Below, one piece after another: positions 51,579 through 61,051 of a stretch of DNA of 64,000 bases. A model generated the notes under the pieces. It saw only the letters and a program-made list of their open reading frames with translations. It made no database searches and was not told the origin of the DNA. The translations under genes and the position numbers were made by a program. Positions within the stretch are counted from its first letter, which is position 1, and each line of letters begins with the position of its first letter. The DNA comes from Alphaproteobacteria bacterium (GTDB taxonomy: Bacteria > Pseudomonadota > Alphaproteobacteria > JANQMY01): assembly GCA_028289425.1 (NCBI GenBank), contig JANQPL010000009.1, positions 124,001-188,000 of the forward strand. Reading direction: 5' to 3'.

Positions 51579-52445
51579 ATGGCGGCCGAAATCACCCTCA
51601 CATTGGATTTGGAGGACCATCGTCCCACGCCGGATCTGCCCAAAAGATATCCTGAAATGACGCGCCGGCTGATCGACTTTTTCGACGAACGGCAGATTTC
51701 AATTACCGTCTTCGTCGTGGGAACGATTGCCCAGGATGATCCGTCGTTGGTGAAGGAGATATCCACGCGCGGTCATGAAGTTGCACTGCATTCGTTCGAC
51801 CACACGCCGATCACAGATCAGACGGCGGATGAATTCCGCAGTCACACGGAACGTGGCAAGAAGATCTTGGAGGACCTGACGGGCGTTGTTGTGGCCGGAT
51901 ACCGGGCACCGCTTTTCTCGCTAACGGCGGAATCCATTTGGGCGATCGACATTTTGCGCGACCTTGGTTTCGAATACTCGTCAAGCACACTGCCGGCGCC
52001 AAACCCAATTTTCGGATTTCCAAATTTGCCCCAGCAGCCCTTCCGATGGTGGAACGGCTTGTTGGAGTTGCCGGCACCGATTGGTCATTTCGGTCTTTTG
52101 AAAGCGCCTTACCTGGGGGGTGTCTATTTTCGATATCTGCCCAACTGGGCCATCAAAAACAAGATGGCGAATGCACCGGAGGGCGCATGCCTGTGGAGCT
52201 ATTGTCACCCCTACGACATCGATTTTGAAGAAAAGAACCGCTTCATCAAGGACGCGCCCCTATGGGTGAGCCTGCTTCTTCGCTTCAAAAGAAAAAACAC
52301 GCTGCGGAAACTCGAACGGCTGCTCGCCGCGAAAGGTGTAGATTCGACACCGCCCTTCCGCGATCTGGTCCAGTCCGGAAAATTCGACCGGGTGCCGGCC
52401 CTGTCGTCCGCCGATGTCGGGGCCGTCACCACCGTCGCCGCATGA
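51579..52445 (+). CDS. Polysaccharide deacetylase family protein
   Basis: A 288-residue NodB-fold protein. Motifs are TLDLEDH (D10, D13), H71-S-F-D-H75 and AGYRAPLFSLT. The metal-binding His pair and the catalytic Asp are in place, so it is probably an active zinc-dependent deacetylase acting on an N-acetyl sugar. The closest pattern is the XrtA-associated deacetylases, which act on cell-envelope glycans. No exosortase is in the window. The downstream methyltransferase overlaps by ATGA. Confidence 0.85.
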   Translation: MAAEITLTLDLEDHRPTPDLPKRYPEMTRRLIDFFDERQISITVFVVGTIAQDDPSLVKEISTRGHEVALHSFDHTPITDQTADEFRSHTERGKKILEDLTGVVVAGYRAPLFSLTAESIWAIDILRDLGFEYSSSTLPAPNPIFGFPNLPQQPFRWWNGLLELPAPIGHFGLLKAPYLGGVYFRYLPNWAIKNKMANAPEGACLWSYCHPYDIDFEEKNRFIKDAPLWVSLLLRFKRKNTLRKLERLLAAKGVDSTPPFRDLVQSGKFDRVPALSSADVGAVTTVAA

Positions 52446-53320
52446 GCAACCGCCCCTGCCCTGCCTGCCAGGCGAACGACTGGCACCGGAAGACCGAGTG
52501 GCTGGTGGAATGTCCAAATTGCCATCTGGGAGTATCGGCGCTGCAAGATCCGCTACACAACGGCAACGACCTTGCTGGCTGGGATGCGCAAGCGGAACGC
52601 GCCATGGAACCACTGCGCCATGCATCCGCTCAGAAAGCGCTTAAAGCCATCGGCGAACACCACCCGCTCCCCGGCGCACGTCTTCTGGATGTGGGCTGCG
52701 CGGCCGGCTGGTTTGTAGACGCCGCGCGCCAGGCAGGTTGCGACGCCGAGGGCATCGAACCCGATGGCGAAATAGCTCAGAAGGCCAAACAGGCAGGCTT
52801 GCCGGTCACCCCCGGTTTTTATCCGGACGATGTGGGCGGTGAGAGAACCTTCGACATCATCTGTTTCAACGACGTGTTCGAACACTTGACCGACCCGGCG
52901 GCGGTTCTGCGCGCCATCGACCAGCACCTGGCGCCGCACGGTTTGTTGGTCTTGGCGCTGCCGAATAGTTCCGGTCCGCTCTACCGCATTGCCCGGATGT
53001 TGTTGCGCGTGGGCGTGAACGGCCCCTTCGACCGGCTTTGGCAAAAGGGGTTCGAAAGCCCCCATCTGTATTATTTCAACGCGGCAAACCTCGACCGGTT
53101 ATTGGCACGGCATGATTTTGCCCCGGCCGCGGGGTACCGGCTGCCGACCTATACGATGGGCGGCCTGTGGCCGCGCTTGCGCGAGAACGATACCGCCAAT
53201 CCAGCAACTGCCGCAGCTCTTTATGTGCTGCTGGCCGCCGCGTCGCCCGTCATTAATGGGCTGTTGCCACCAGACTCTCTTCTGCGATTGTATCGAAAAC
53301 ATCAAACGATAACCGGATAG
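52442..53320 (+). CDS. SAM-dependent methyltransferase with N-terminal zinc ribbon
   Basis: A 292-residue protein. C6-x2-C9 and C24-x2-C27 form a zinc ribbon, followed by the class I methyltransferase core with the SAM loop LLDVGCAAGWFVDAAR and acidic FDIICFNDVFEHL. This layout is common among methyltransferases of surface glycan clusters, where sugars are methylated. The start at 52442 overlaps the preceding stop (ATGA). The last 19 bases overlap the convergent FemAB-like gene. Confidence 0.85.
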   Translation: MSNRPCPACQANDWHRKTEWLVECPNCHLGVSALQDPLHNGNDLAGWDAQAERAMEPLRHASAQKALKAIGEHHPLPGARLLDVGCAAGWFVDAARQAGCDAEGIEPDGEIAQKAKQAGLPVTPGFYPDDVGGERTFDIICFNDVFEHLTDPAAVLRAIDQHLAPHGLLVLALPNSSGPLYRIARMLLRVGVNGPFDRLWQKGFESPHLYYFNAANLDRLLARHDFAPAAGYRLPTYTMGGLWPRLRENDTANPATAAALYVLLAAASPVINGLLPPDSLLRLYRKHQTITG

Positions 53321-54309
53321 AGATAGGGCCCGACCAGATTGGCAACCGGCAAAGGCATGCGTTTCCATACCCGGCTGATAAATTCATTACGCGGATTATT
53401 AGCCGTAAGATCCGGTGGCGTTTGGGCTGTGATAAGCCGGTAGGTGTAGACCAACGGCTCGGGCTCGAAACCGAAGTTCTTTTTGAAGGCATACGCGCCG
53501 CTGCCGGCCATGCTGCGGCCGAAATCGAACACCGTAGCGCCTCGCTCGGCAGCCCGGCGCATCACAGCCCAATACATAAATGGATAGGCGCTGTATCGGC
53601 GGGCTTCCGGCAAGCCGCCCCCATAATAGGGCAGCACCTGATCTCGATAATAAAAGCTCAGCACACTGGCGAGGGCATGTCCGTTTTTGGACACTGTCGT
53701 GATTTCGCAATCTTCGCCAAACACATCGCACAAGGCCGCCAGGTACTTTTTGGGAAAAACGGGGGTGCCCAAATTCCGCACGCTGGTGGCGTAGATCCGA
53801 TAGAATCGGTCCAGACCCTGATCGTGAGTAACCTCCAGCTCCGCTTTCATGCCTTTTCGCACTTCCGCGCGCTGTTTACGGGGAATGGCCTTCAGGATTT
53901 CCTCGTCATCGGCGGCAAGGGGTCGTTTGAACGAGAAATACGCATCACTTGCAATGCCAGATGCATCGTCGTTTTCCTTGCGCAACTCCATATAGCCGAC
54001 ATTGAGATCCTTTGCGGTGTCCGCCGCCGCGGACAGAAGCTCACCCCCCTCCCCAATCGGGCCACCGTGGACACACAGCGGCGTCGAAATCAGGCATGCG
54101 CCGAACAAAGGCTTCTTCACATGGGCAAGTGGCAATACACCGGCCGGGGCGCCGGCTTGTTCCGTGTACATATAGTGCGTCTTAAAGCCGAAGGCCGCCT
54201 CCATCACTTTCTTCCAGCCGGACAAATGAAAGAAGGTGCCTTGCGGCGACGATTGCACGAAATCGTCCCACGCAGCCATCTTGTCGTCGGTGAGGGACCG
54301 AACGCTCAC
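53302..54309 (-). CDS. FemAB-like GNAT-fold protein
   Basis: A 335-residue protein with two GNAT-like lobes: WDDFVQSSPQGTFFHLSGWKKVMEAAFGFKTHYMYTEQ in the first and FDFGRSMAGSGAYAFKKNFGFEPEPLVYTY in the second. This matches FemAB-related proteins of the XrtA/PEP-CTERM exopolysaccharide type, not Gram-positive FemABX. Aminoacyl or acyl transfer to a cell-surface molecule is likely. A GTG start at 54309 overlaps the upstream gene's TGA. It is the last gene of a five-gene minus-strand operon. Confidence 0.75.
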   Translation of the reverse strand: MSVRSLTDDKMAAWDDFVQSSPQGTFFHLSGWKKVMEAAFGFKTHYMYTEQAGAPAGVLPLAHVKKPLFGACLISTPLCVHGGPIGEGGELLSAAADTAKDLNVGYMELRKENDDASGIASDAYFSFKRPLAADDEEILKAIPRKQRAEVRKGMKAELEVTHDQGLDRFYRIYATSVRNLGTPVFPKKYLAALCDVFGEDCEITTVSKNGHALASVLSFYYRDQVLPYYGGGLPEARRYSAYPFMYWAVMRRAAERGATVFDFGRSMAGSGAYAFKKNFGFEPEPLVYTYRLITAQTPPDLTANNPRNEFISRVWKRMPLPVANLVGPYLYPVIV

Positions 54310-55004
54310 GATTTCACCGCCACGATCATCAACGATGCCCCGAACAATTGGGCAAGGCCGCTTTCAGGATCGATAGTGTCTGGCCCCATTGCGGGCAGGG
54401 TGACCGCTTTATGGCTGACGCTGAAACCGCATTGTTCGACCAAGCGCCCCATGTCCGTCATGGAATGGGTGTACTGAGGAAAGATGGGCTGGCCCCTCAG
54501 ACGGTCCAGAGCCGAAAACAGGGCATGCGCCGTCACATGCAGGCGGGATTCCGCATGGCGCCACAACAGAACAAGCTTGCCCCCCGGCTTAAGGACACGG
54601 GCGCATTCACCCACAAACGTCGCCGTGTCCTGCTCGTTCTGCTGATTAAGAAACTGGCAGTTAACGATCGTGCCCACCGCCCCATCAGGCAACGGCATGG
54701 CAAATGCGTTCCCTCTGATGATCGCCATGCCGTTTTGGCTGGCCGCGAAACAAGCGTCTAAATTGAAATCGATACCGAGCGGCTTGCGACCTTCATTAGG
54801 GAGACCGCGCAACATCAGTCCCGAACCGCAGGCCACATCAAGGATGGGCCGGGGCGCCCCGGCAAGGGCCTTCCAAACGATGCGCTGTTCGCGGCGAAAG
54901 AAACTTTGCAAACGGTATCCATTGGCCTGGGCGCGTGCCACGCCATACCGACCGCGCATGGCGCCATAGCGTTCGTTATCCTCCAGGTTTGCTTGCCGGT
55001 TCAT
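54306..55004 (-). CDS. SAM-dependent methyltransferase
   Basis: A 232-residue class I methyltransferase. ILDVACGSGLMLRGLPNEGRKPLGIDFN is the SAM site, followed by the acidic GNAFAMPLPDGAVGTIVN and the ARVLKPGGKLVLLWR strand. The start at 55004 overlaps the upstream stop (ATGA). It differs from the zinc-ribbon methyltransferase in the facing operon, so the cluster encodes two methylation steps. Confidence 0.85.
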   Translation of the reverse strand: MNRQANLEDNERYGAMRGRYGVARAQANGYRLQSFFRREQRIVWKALAGAPRPILDVACGSGLMLRGLPNEGRKPLGIDFNLDACFAASQNGMAIIRGNAFAMPLPDGAVGTIVNCQFLNQQNEQDTATFVGECARVLKPGGKLVLLWRHAESRLHVTAHALFSALDRLRGQPIFPQYTHSMTDMGRLVEQCGFSVSHKAVTLPAMGPDTIDPESGLAQLFGASLMIVAVKS

Positions 55005-55993
55005 GCCAAGCCCGCCTTGCGCAATCGCAAGCAACTCATGACGACGGCCCAAAATAAAAACGGAAACAAAATGATCACGATCCGAAGCATGATGCTGGCG
55101 CTTGCCGCGTCGGACGCGGTCAATCCATTGACCACCAGAAGCAGCGTTAGCCCGGCCTCGCCCACACCGATACCGCCAATCGTCTGTAGCGGGATCACTG
55201 CGAGAAAATTGTAGGCCGCCGACACGGACATGGCTTGAAAAAATGAAATCGGCAGGTGCAGTGCCATCAACAACAAGACCAAGGCCGACAGGTTAGAAAC
55301 CCACTTCAAGAAGGTGAGCCCCAACCCACCCAAAACGACGGATTGTCGGGCACCGGCCTGCCGGCTCCACAACCGTGCCTGCAGCAGCAAATGAGCGCCC
55401 TGGCGGGTCAGCCCACCATGGTGAAGACCGGCACGGCGCATGAGCAAGAAAGCGCCCGTGAGCAGATTCCCCAAATAATAAAGAACCGCAACAGCGATCC
55501 CGATCACAGCTAGGGCAGCGATGGCAAGCCAAGCCTGACTGAGCGGCCCTGCAAGACCCAAAAGCGCGATAAAGAACAACACGCTTAAGACCATCACATC
55601 GTAGAGACGTTGGGCAATAATGCTGATCGCCGCGGCGCCGCGTTTCATCTCAAGGAATCTCTCGAATACAAAAATCGCCGCCACCTCACCCAGCCTTGCC
55701 GGCAACATGACCAATAATATGACATACCAGGCATTTGCCTGAAGGCTGCCGGCGAAGCGCCCCAATTGGCCCGTGAACAGGGCGATGCGAGCTGCCGCGA
55801 AAACCCCCTCGAAAAACAAAAGAACGAGAGCGATGCCCAGCAGACCCCAATCGATTCTACTGGCCATGGCCCGCGCCGCACGCCAATCGATCTGAGCCAC
55901 CACCAGGCCCAGCAGCAACAGGCTCACCGCCGCCGCCGTGATCCAAACCGTCCGGTTGTTGGAACCGTCAGGCAGAAACGTTGAAAGCTTCAC
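55001..55993 (-). CDS. LPG-synthase transmembrane-type integral membrane protein
   Basis: A 330-residue protein with about eight membrane spans. Its pattern is that of the flippase-like N-terminal half of lysyl-phosphatidylglycerol synthases (UPF0104), including VFERFLEMKRGAAAISIIAQR and IPLQTIGGIGVGEAGLTLLL. Such proteins often move polyprenyl-linked or phospholipid cargo. No aminoacyltransferase domain follows. It overlaps the membrane glycosyltransferase gene by 26 bases and the methyltransferase gene by 4. The role as a lipid carrier flippase is inferred. Confidence 0.78.
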   Translation of the reverse strand: MKLSTFLPDGSNNRTVWITAAAVSLLLLGLVVAQIDWRAARAMASRIDWGLLGIALVLLFFEGVFAAARIALFTGQLGRFAGSLQANAWYVILLVMLPARLGEVAAIFVFERFLEMKRGAAAISIIAQRLYDVMVLSVLFFIALLGLAGPLSQAWLAIAALAVIGIAVAVLYYLGNLLTGAFLLMRRAGLHHGGLTRQGAHLLLQARLWSRQAGARQSVVLGGLGLTFLKWVSNLSALVLLLMALHLPISFFQAMSVSAAYNFLAVIPLQTIGGIGVGEAGLTLLLVVNGLTASDAASASIMLRIVIILFPFLFWAVVMSCLRLRKAGLA

Positions 55994-57425
55994 GGTACTT
56001 TTTCGCCGGGAAATCGTTTCTGGTCATCAAATCGAACGACACACGGCCGATGTAGTAAGCCATGGCGGTGGCGCACAAGGCCATGATGGGCAAATTGTAT
56101 CTAGGTATGCTGACGGACAGACCGGCATGAAACGCGATCATGTAAAGCACCGGCGCGCTCACCAAAAGAAGCATGTAGGATCTTTGTCGGATCGTTGCGA
56201 TCAGCAAGGCAACGAAAGCGATGGCGCCCACTAGTCCCCAATACTTGGCCACGAACGAACCGCGCCAGGCAAGCGCCGCGCTCACCGCCAGATTTTTGGG
56301 AGCATTGCCGATCATTTCTGTTCGTATCCAATAGGGGATGAGATTTTCCTTCCCGCCTGCTTTTTCCGCTTCCTTCAAAAACTCTTGCCGGTCATTTGCA
56401 ACCCGATAGTAACTCTCTCCTTCCCACCCCAACTTGTCGTAGTAGCGCGCCGGGAACAGTTGGGCCGACAGCGAATCGCCAAAGTCCGGCAAATAATAGA
56501 CGAACGCCGTCGCCACTTCCGGCCAGCCCATACGATTGTAGGTAAACCGTTGCATGAGCACGATTTCCGCATAATCGCCGCCGGACAAAGCCCACGTGTC
56601 AAGTTGAGCCTTGTTGCGGAGCGACCAGGGCGCCGTGACTGCCGCAAATGAGACAACCAGCAGCGTAAGACTTACGGCGGCAATACGGTTCCTGGCGATC
56701 GCCAAATAGACAAGAAAGAAAAGCACAAATCCGTAGAACAGGTAGAGATAAGTGGGCCGGGTCAAGGTAAGCACGCCCAGCAGCACGCCGATGGCGCCAA
56801 TCCAAACCAAATGACGTGTCGAATACGCGCGGGCGATACACAACATCATCCCGATGAAAAGCGGCAGTACAAAAATCTCGGTCATGAACAGAACCTGAAA
56901 TTCCGCCAAAATTCCGGCACTCCAAGCGAGGAACGCCGCGATCCAGGCAACCGCAGGCCGCTTGGTCAGTTTGAGGGTCAAAAGAAACACCAGCAGCAAG
57001 GTGACAATCGCCAAAATCCCCTGCACCACTAAAAAGAAGGCCACATTCACATCGCAAATGTCGTTGGCCAATTGTTTGGTCACCGGATCGCGTTCGTTCC
57101 AACAATAAATCGAGTCTTTAAGGCCTGGGTCGAGCCACATAAGGCCGGCGACATAGGCCGGATAGAGGGGCGCATTGGCGTTCGACGGTGCCGGCGCCTT
57201 CGAATGATCACCGATCGTCAATCCAAACACGCCGAATTCATGAAGGGATACGGCGTAATCTATATAACGCGATGCATCCGTGTGCGGACGTTCGAAAGGC
57301 TTGCCGCTGAGCAAATGAGCGCCGAGAAGAAGCACCGCGAAAACCGCAAAAAACACAACGGTTTCACGCCAAGCCGGCCGCTCGCGCGGCGTGAGCGCGT
57401 ACGCTTCAAAAGCGGCACGCGACAT
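55968..57425 (-). CDS. Polytopic membrane glycosyltransferase (GT39/PMT-like)
   Basis: A 485-residue protein with 10 or more membrane spans and an acidic first loop (RPHTDASRYIDYAV) where GT-C enzymes place a catalytic Asp. Long periplasmic loop sequences (DPGLKDSIYCWNERDPVTKQ) lie between the first two spans. It probably transfers a sugar from a polyprenyl phosphate carrier to an acceptor in the periplasm, the carrier being made by the GT2 enzyme encoded upstream. It overlaps that gene by one base (ATG within TGATG), so it is the second gene of the operon. Confidence 0.75.
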   Translation of the reverse strand: MSRAAFEAYALTPRERPAWRETVVFFAVFAVLLLGAHLLSGKPFERPHTDASRYIDYAVSLHEFGVFGLTIGDHSKAPAPSNANAPLYPAYVAGLMWLDPGLKDSIYCWNERDPVTKQLANDICDVNVAFFLVVQGILAIVTLLLVFLLTLKLTKRPAVAWIAAFLAWSAGILAEFQVLFMTEIFVLPLFIGMMLCIARAYSTRHLVWIGAIGVLLGVLTLTRPTYLYLFYGFVLFFLVYLAIARNRIAAVSLTLLVVSFAAVTAPWSLRNKAQLDTWALSGGDYAEIVLMQRFTYNRMGWPEVATAFVYYLPDFGDSLSAQLFPARYYDKLGWEGESYYRVANDRQEFLKEAEKAGGKENLIPYWIRTEMIGNAPKNLAVSAALAWRGSFVAKYWGLVGAIAFVALLIATIRQRSYMLLLVSAPVLYMIAFHAGLSVSIPRYNLPIMALCATAMAYYIGRVSFDLMTRNDFPAKKYREAFNVSA

Positions 57426-58423
57426 CACGACGGATGGTCCTCGTCCCTTCGGAAGAATCTATGCACCGGTGTCGTGGGCTGATTGTAGATGTCGAAATTG
57501 AACGCCGACAGGATCAGTTGCAGACCGACAATCATGGGCAAGGCCGCCAGCATGACGGTACCGGCCGTCGCCGCCTCACCCGCCGCGATCGATGCGCGCC
57601 ATTGGTAAGCGCCAAACAGAATCGAAAAAAACAGAAGCGGTGGCCCAATCAGAAACTCAAGCGATGCCAAATGAAAATCGCGCAAATAGTAGTTGTAGAA
57701 AATGCGTTTGAGAAAGTTGCGCACCAAAAATACCGAAAATTGGGGCAACGCTTTCCAGATTTTCAGATGGCTCTCTTCTTCTCCGTACACGGCCTTTTGC
57801 GGTACGTCCATCGCCACCGCGCGTATGGTGTTCAGCCTGAACAACATGTCGGATTCAAAAAAGAACCCTTTGGCAATCTTGTCCAACGGCAGCAGTTTCA
57901 ACGCACCGGCGTGAATTGCCGTAAAGCCGTTCGTCGGATCGAACAAGTGCCAATAGCCGGTGGAGAATTTGGTCAGAATGGACAAAACCGCGTTGCCGCA
58001 GAGGCGCACGAACGGCATGCCTTCGAGCCATTCAGGATGATAAAAGCGGTTCCCCTTGGTGTAGTCCGCCAAGCCCGCGGCAATCGGGTCCACAAAACGG
58101 GGAATGAGTGCCGGATCCATCTGGCCGTCGGCGTCCACTTTGACGATGATGTCCACATCGTCGGCGAGCGCCGCCCGATACCCGGTCATCACCGCGCCGC
58201 CCACCCCTTGATTGGACGGGTTGTACAAGACCGCCACGCGCTGATCGCGCACATTTTGTTCGATAAACAGACCCGTCTTGTCGGGACAGCCGTCGTCGAC
58301 GCAGAAAATGCGGTCGACGGTTGCCGGCATGGCGGCCAGCACGCCCAAAATGGTTTGGCGCGCTTTATAGCAGGGGATGACAACGGCGATGATCGCCGCC
58401 GCCCGTGCTTCGTCTCGTGCCAC
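57425..58423 (-). CDS. Glycosyltransferase family 2 with two C-terminal membrane spans
   Basis: A 332-residue enzyme. The GT-A fold starts with VVIPCYKARQTI, then CVDDGCPDKTG and the VKVDADGQMDP metal motif. The Arg/Asp-rich middle (FFFESDMLFRLNT) fits dolichyl-phosphate-mannose or polyprenyl-phosphate sugar synthases. Two C-terminal hydrophobic segments anchor it to the membrane. A GTG at 58423 is used as start. The frame is open further upstream to 58654, but the family fold begins at once after the GTG. It heads the five-gene minus-strand operon. Confidence 0.87.
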   Translation of the reverse strand: MARDEARAAAIIAVVIPCYKARQTILGVLAAMPATVDRIFCVDDGCPDKTGLFIEQNVRDQRVAVLYNPSNQGVGGAVMTGYRAALADDVDIIVKVDADGQMDPALIPRFVDPIAAGLADYTKGNRFYHPEWLEGMPFVRLCGNAVLSILTKFSTGYWHLFDPTNGFTAIHAGALKLLPLDKIAKGFFFESDMLFRLNTIRAVAMDVPQKAVYGEEESHLKIWKALPQFSVFLVRNFLKRIFYNYYLRDFHLASLEFLIGPPLLFFSILFGAYQWRASIAAGEAATAGTVMLAALPMIVGLQLILSAFNFDIYNQPTTPVHRFFRRDEDHPS

Positions 58424-58511
58424 CCGTCTCTCAACCCCTAATTGCCGTACCGCCGGTTTCTTAATAGCGGAGGCCCGGCCGCATAGCAATTCAGTGGGGC
58501 AACACGGTATG

Positions 58512-59117
58512 TCACGCGGCGGCCATTCCAGGGCGGGAATTGCGCCAAATCCGGTAGGCTTCAAGGCCGGCCAGCGGCAGGAAATGCACGAGGGCCGGAC
58601 CCAGCTCGTTATGGATGAAGATCCAATGCAGCAACGTTGCGACCGCCGCCACATAGACCCAACGCTGAAGCCACTTCCAATTGGGACCCATCGTCCGTAC
58701 CGAGAAATCGTTGGACGTCAGAAACAGAGGCACAAAAATCACGAAGGCGACCCATCCGGTCCAGATACCGATCTTGACCGCATCCGTCAGCACGGCGGAT
58801 AAGGTTCCAAGATCGATCACATAATAAAGAGTGTGCAGAGCGGCATAACCGAATGCGGCAACGCCCAAATAACGCCGCCGCGCCGTGAGCCAGGCAAGCC
58901 AGCGCGTTCTTGGAAACAGCATCCGCAATGGTGTGAGCATCAAGGCGATGATCATGAAGCGGGCCGAAAACTCCCCGGTTGGGTGGAGCAATGCCTCCAG
59001 ATCATTTCCCTGCAACGCTTCCGCAATGAATGCGAATGACGGCAAGGCAAGCAATAGCCAAAACGTGTAAGGGTGGTTCCAAATACGTGCCGCCATGAGT
59101 GCGTCCCCATTTGCCAT
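58512..59117 (-). CDS. MsrQ-like haem-binding membrane protein (ferric reductase fold)
   Basis: A 201-residue, six-span protein. Paired His residues (GYAALHTLYY and ATLLHWIFIHNELG) are positioned to bind haem b. MsrQ/YedZ proteins pass electrons from the respiratory chain to the periplasmic methionine sulfoxide reductase MsrP. No msrP gene is in view, so another partner is possible. The start at 59117 has AAGGAA upstream and opens into the first helix. The upstream open frame is not convincing. Confidence 0.8.
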   Translation of the reverse strand: MANGDALMAARIWNHPYTFWLLLALPSFAFIAEALQGNDLEALLHPTGEFSARFMIIALMLTPLRMLFPRTRWLAWLTARRRYLGVAAFGYAALHTLYYVIDLGTLSAVLTDAVKIGIWTGWVAFVIFVPLFLTSNDFSVRTMGPNWKWLQRWVYVAAVATLLHWIFIHNELGPALVHFLPLAGLEAYRIWRNSRPGMAAA

Positions 59118-59269
59118 TGGCGTTTCCTTAGGTCGTAAAACAAGACGATCAGGCGGCAAAGAAAAACTGTGTAACGGCCGGTAACGGGAAACATCCCTGC
59201 AAATTTGGGCGCGGTACCAAAGCTGCACACTTTTCCCGCCACTCGTTAGGGCGGCGCGCAACCACACGC

Positions 59270-59282
59270 GTAAATAGTTTAC
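59270..59282. promoter_or_regulatory. Small dyad in the divergent spacer
   Basis: GTAAA-TAG-TTTAC is a short palindrome, 66 bases before the protease start and within the divergent spacer with the MsrQ-like gene. It may be an operator, but short AT-rich dyads are frequent. Confidence 0.25.
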
Positions 59283-59347
59283 ACGTCGCGCTTTTTTTGT
59301 AGCATGATGGGCTGAATTCGGTGCACGAACGCGTGGGGGGTAGGCGT

Positions 59348-61021
59348 ATGCGGGCCGTTGCGATCGTCATTTCCATCATTGCCTTGATGCTGGCTACGCT
59401 GAGCATCGTTCTTCAAAGCAACACGTCCCGGCAGCTGCAGCAAGTGGCGTCGGACCAGCGCGACTTAGAAGAGCAGATGGAGACACAGTCCACGCGACTT
59501 GCGGAAGTGGAATCCGACGTCAAACAAAACACCGAAGCCACGCGCGCCACACAAAACGAAGTCGCAAGTCTGGGGTCAAGCTTGCAAGACCTGCGGGATT
59601 CGGTCCTCGAAGAAACCTTGAACGCCGAAGCCGCCGAATTGGCGCGCAAAGCGACTTATTTGGTGATCGCAACGGACGGGAAAGGGGAAACGCCCGTCGG
59701 CACCGCCTGGGTGGTCCGCGATTCCGTTTTAGCAACAAATGCCCATGTGGCGCGGGTCAGCCAATTGCTCGACCCGGCGAAGAACCAAAGGCTCATTCTC
59801 AAAAACAGAACGTCCTTCCATGACGTTCTTGAGATTCGGATGCATCGGGGCCACAAGGTTTTTGCCGACACGGTAGACGACTACAAGCCGTTGCTCCGGG
59901 GGGCAGCAGGCTGGCAATCCGTGCGGATCTTCGGTGGCTATGACGTGGCACTCATGTATGTGACCAATGCCGAGCAGCTTCCGCCCCCATTGCCGGTGGC
60001 GTCCCCGGAGACTCTGGCCAGCCTTAGTCAGTTGCAACCACTTTTTATGGTCGGATTTCCGTTGGCCGGCACACAATCGGCAACCATCGAAAGCCTGTCT
60101 CTAAACCCGCGCGCCTCGCGCGGCACCGTGTTGGCGACCGCCCCTTACATTCCCAAACACCCTGATGAAACCGACTCCGATGAACTTAAGAAGACGGAGT
60201 ACTTTGTACTGCATGATTTGTTTGCCGCCCCAGGAAACAGCGGCAGCCCGATGCTCAACGCAAAAGGCGAAGTTGTTGCCATTCTTTCCCACGGGTTTGG
60301 CGGCTCGGGAACTGGGGAAAAAGGTGCTCAGCGGGCAGACATTCTTTTGGAACTTCTGGATCAGCAAGACATAACGCGTGTCCGCGAGTTTCATAGTCCA
60401 CGTTGGCGCCGTCGCCTGTCTCAGTTCGAACAGGCCGACCGGGTGGTCAGAAGAGAGCTCGAAGCGTATGTCAGAAGCCAAGTAAACGGCGTTCAAATTG
60501 TTTCGCACACGTTGAACCACGGATCGTTTGACGAGCGTGTCCGGGAATTCACTTTTCAACAAGCCAAAGCAGATGTGGACGGCAACACAAGCGTGACCAC
60601 AACGACCGTCGGTGTGCCCGGCTACCATTACCCGGCACGCTTGTCGCTTCCGGCGGCACAAGATCATCTGCTCTACACATTCGATTATCGCAATGATGGG
60701 GCGCCGTGTTACGTGGATGCTTTGCGGCAGTTTCAAGGCGGTTGGCGCAAGACGGCCCGTCAAATCTCACGCGAAGTGCTGCAAATCCAAGGGCTCTATG
60801 TGTTCTTCACATTTATTCAAGGCGACTCGTTCGGCCCAAGCACCGAGCAAATCGTTTTCTGGCAAGACCCGCGCTGTTCGCAAAGCCATAATTTCACTTA
60901 CGGTGTGATTTCTTACAACGAGCCGATTGTCCAATCGCCGGAGCAGGAAGTCAGCCGCTTGGACGATTTGCAACGCTGGATCACGGGCTGGGTGGATTAC
61001 ATCGAAGCCTTGGCCGAATAA
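59348..61021 (+). CDS. Membrane-anchored trypsin-like serine protease with coiled coil
   Basis: A 557-residue protein. A membrane anchor (residues 1-24) is followed by a coiled coil (about 30-100, heptad-like LAEVESDVKQNTEATRATQ) and a trypsin-fold domain. The catalytic triad is H132 (TNAHVA), D199 (YDVALMYV) and S298 (GNSGSP). The C-terminal ~180 residues are of no recognised family and contain alternating strands. The protease faces the periplasm. GGGGGG precedes the ATG at 59348. Degradation or signalling roles cannot be chosen. It converges on the malic enzyme gene. Confidence 0.8.
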   Translation: MRAVAIVISIIALMLATLSIVLQSNTSRQLQQVASDQRDLEEQMETQSTRLAEVESDVKQNTEATRATQNEVASLGSSLQDLRDSVLEETLNAEAAELARKATYLVIATDGKGETPVGTAWVVRDSVLATNAHVARVSQLLDPAKNQRLILKNRTSFHDVLEIRMHRGHKVFADTVDDYKPLLRGAAGWQSVRIFGGYDVALMYVTNAEQLPPPLPVASPETLASLSQLQPLFMVGFPLAGTQSATIESLSLNPRASRGTVLATAPYIPKHPDETDSDELKKTEYFVLHDLFAAPGNSGSPMLNAKGEVVAILSHGFGGSGTGEKGAQRADILLELLDQQDITRVREFHSPRWRRRLSQFEQADRVVRRELEAYVRSQVNGVQIVSHTLNHGSFDERVREFTFQQAKADVDGNTSVTTTTVGVPGYHYPARLSLPAAQDHLLYTFDYRNDGAPCYVDALRQFQGGWRKTARQISREVLQIQGLYVFFTFIQGDSFGPSTEQIVFWQDPRCSQSHNFTYGVISYNEPIVQSPEQEVSRLDDLQRWITGWVDYIEALAE

Positions 61022-61051
61022 AGCCGAGCAGCCCGTTAGAACCGCCGGGCT

